A DNA stretch of 6,210 nucleotides, taken from positions 1 to 6,210 of the forward strand of contig CAMWVO010000125.1 of NCBI GenBank assembly GCA_947177695.1, given 5' to 3'. Made by a program: the position numbers and the translations under genes. This stretch comes from an uncultured Clostridia bacterium. Its GTDB lineage: Bacteria; Bacillota; Clostridia; Oscillospirales; Ruminococcaceae. Position 1 is the stretch's first letter; each line of letters starts with the position of its first letter. Positions 6,109-6,210 of the stretch are shown in pieces. The notes beneath the pieces are model-generated. The model ran no database searches. It had not been told where the DNA came from and was given only the letters and a program-made list of their open reading frames with translations.

Positions 6109-6210
6109 ATGGAGCAGACGCATATCCGGCGCGTTATCGACTATATCGAAGCGCATTTAAAGGACGAGCTTGACAATACGCTGCTTGCGAAAATCGCAGG
6201 CTATTCCGAG
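6109..6210 (+). CDS. AraC-family transcriptional regulator (partial, N-terminal HTH)
   Basis: Only 34 codons are present before the right edge. The reading MEQTHIRRVIDYIEAHLKDE followed by LDNTLLAKIAGYSE is the characteristic opening of AraC/XylS DNA-binding domains: a helix with IDYIEAHL and then the first helix-turn-helix with LAKIAGYSE. Because the HTH begins at the very N-terminus, the protein is likely of the MarA/Rob-like type, either a short single-domain activator or one with a C-terminal GyrI-like ligand domain; the window cannot tell. The ATG is 6 bases after a strong GGGAGGG SD, and its own promoter is at 6081-6089, so it is a separate transcription unit in the same direction as the operon. 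Confidence 0.85.
   Translation, partial: MEQTHIRRVIDYIEAHLKDELDNTLLAKIAGYSE

Overview
The window looks like ordinary chromosome from a Gram-positive gut-type Clostridia bacterium, most likely a Ruminococcus/Oscillospiraceae relative. This is inferred from protein style, from the paired M16 proteins next to lgt and folD, from strong AGGAGG-type ribosome binding sites, and from AT-rich promoters inside genes of intermediate GC. No database search was possible, so the taxonomy is tentative.

Layout: (1) Positions 1-868, minus strand, hold most of a Xer-type tyrosine recombinase whose C-terminus lies off the left edge. (2) Positions 869-1097 are an AT-rich divergent control region with a clear sigma-A-type promoter facing left (TTGACC-17-TATAAT) and an extended -10 promoter facing right. 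(3) Positions 1098-6043 hold a tightly packed five-gene rightward operon: an M16-like protein without zinc ligands (YfmF/YmfF type), an M16 protein with an intact HxxEH motif (YfmH/YmfH type), prolipoprotein diacylglyceryl transferase (lgt), the bifunctional folate enzyme folD, and a small FMN-binding split-barrel protein of the pyridoxamine 5'-phosphate oxidase family. (4) Positions 6044-6108 hold a new extended -10 promoter and strong SD. (5) From 6109 to the right edge is the start of an AraC-type regulator.

The operon genes are joined very tightly. yfmH and lgt overlap by 4 bases (TTGA), lgt and folD overlap by 17, and folD and the next gene are 5 bases apart. In every junction the SD of the downstream gene lies inside the coding sequence of the upstream gene, which suggests translational coupling. 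The exception in geometry is yfmF-yfmH, where the only good SD is 35 bases from the ATG, but a perfect 9-bp hairpin sits between them and would bring the two to 10 bases apart when folded. This possible hairpin-bridged ribosome binding site is the most interesting structural observation here.

Functionally the operon mixes an active/inactive M16 pair (annotated by homology with EF-P modification in Bacillus), lipoprotein maturation at the membrane and one-carbon folate metabolism. I see no mobile element beyond the recombinase, no RNA gene, no CRISPR array and no clear new multi-gene system.
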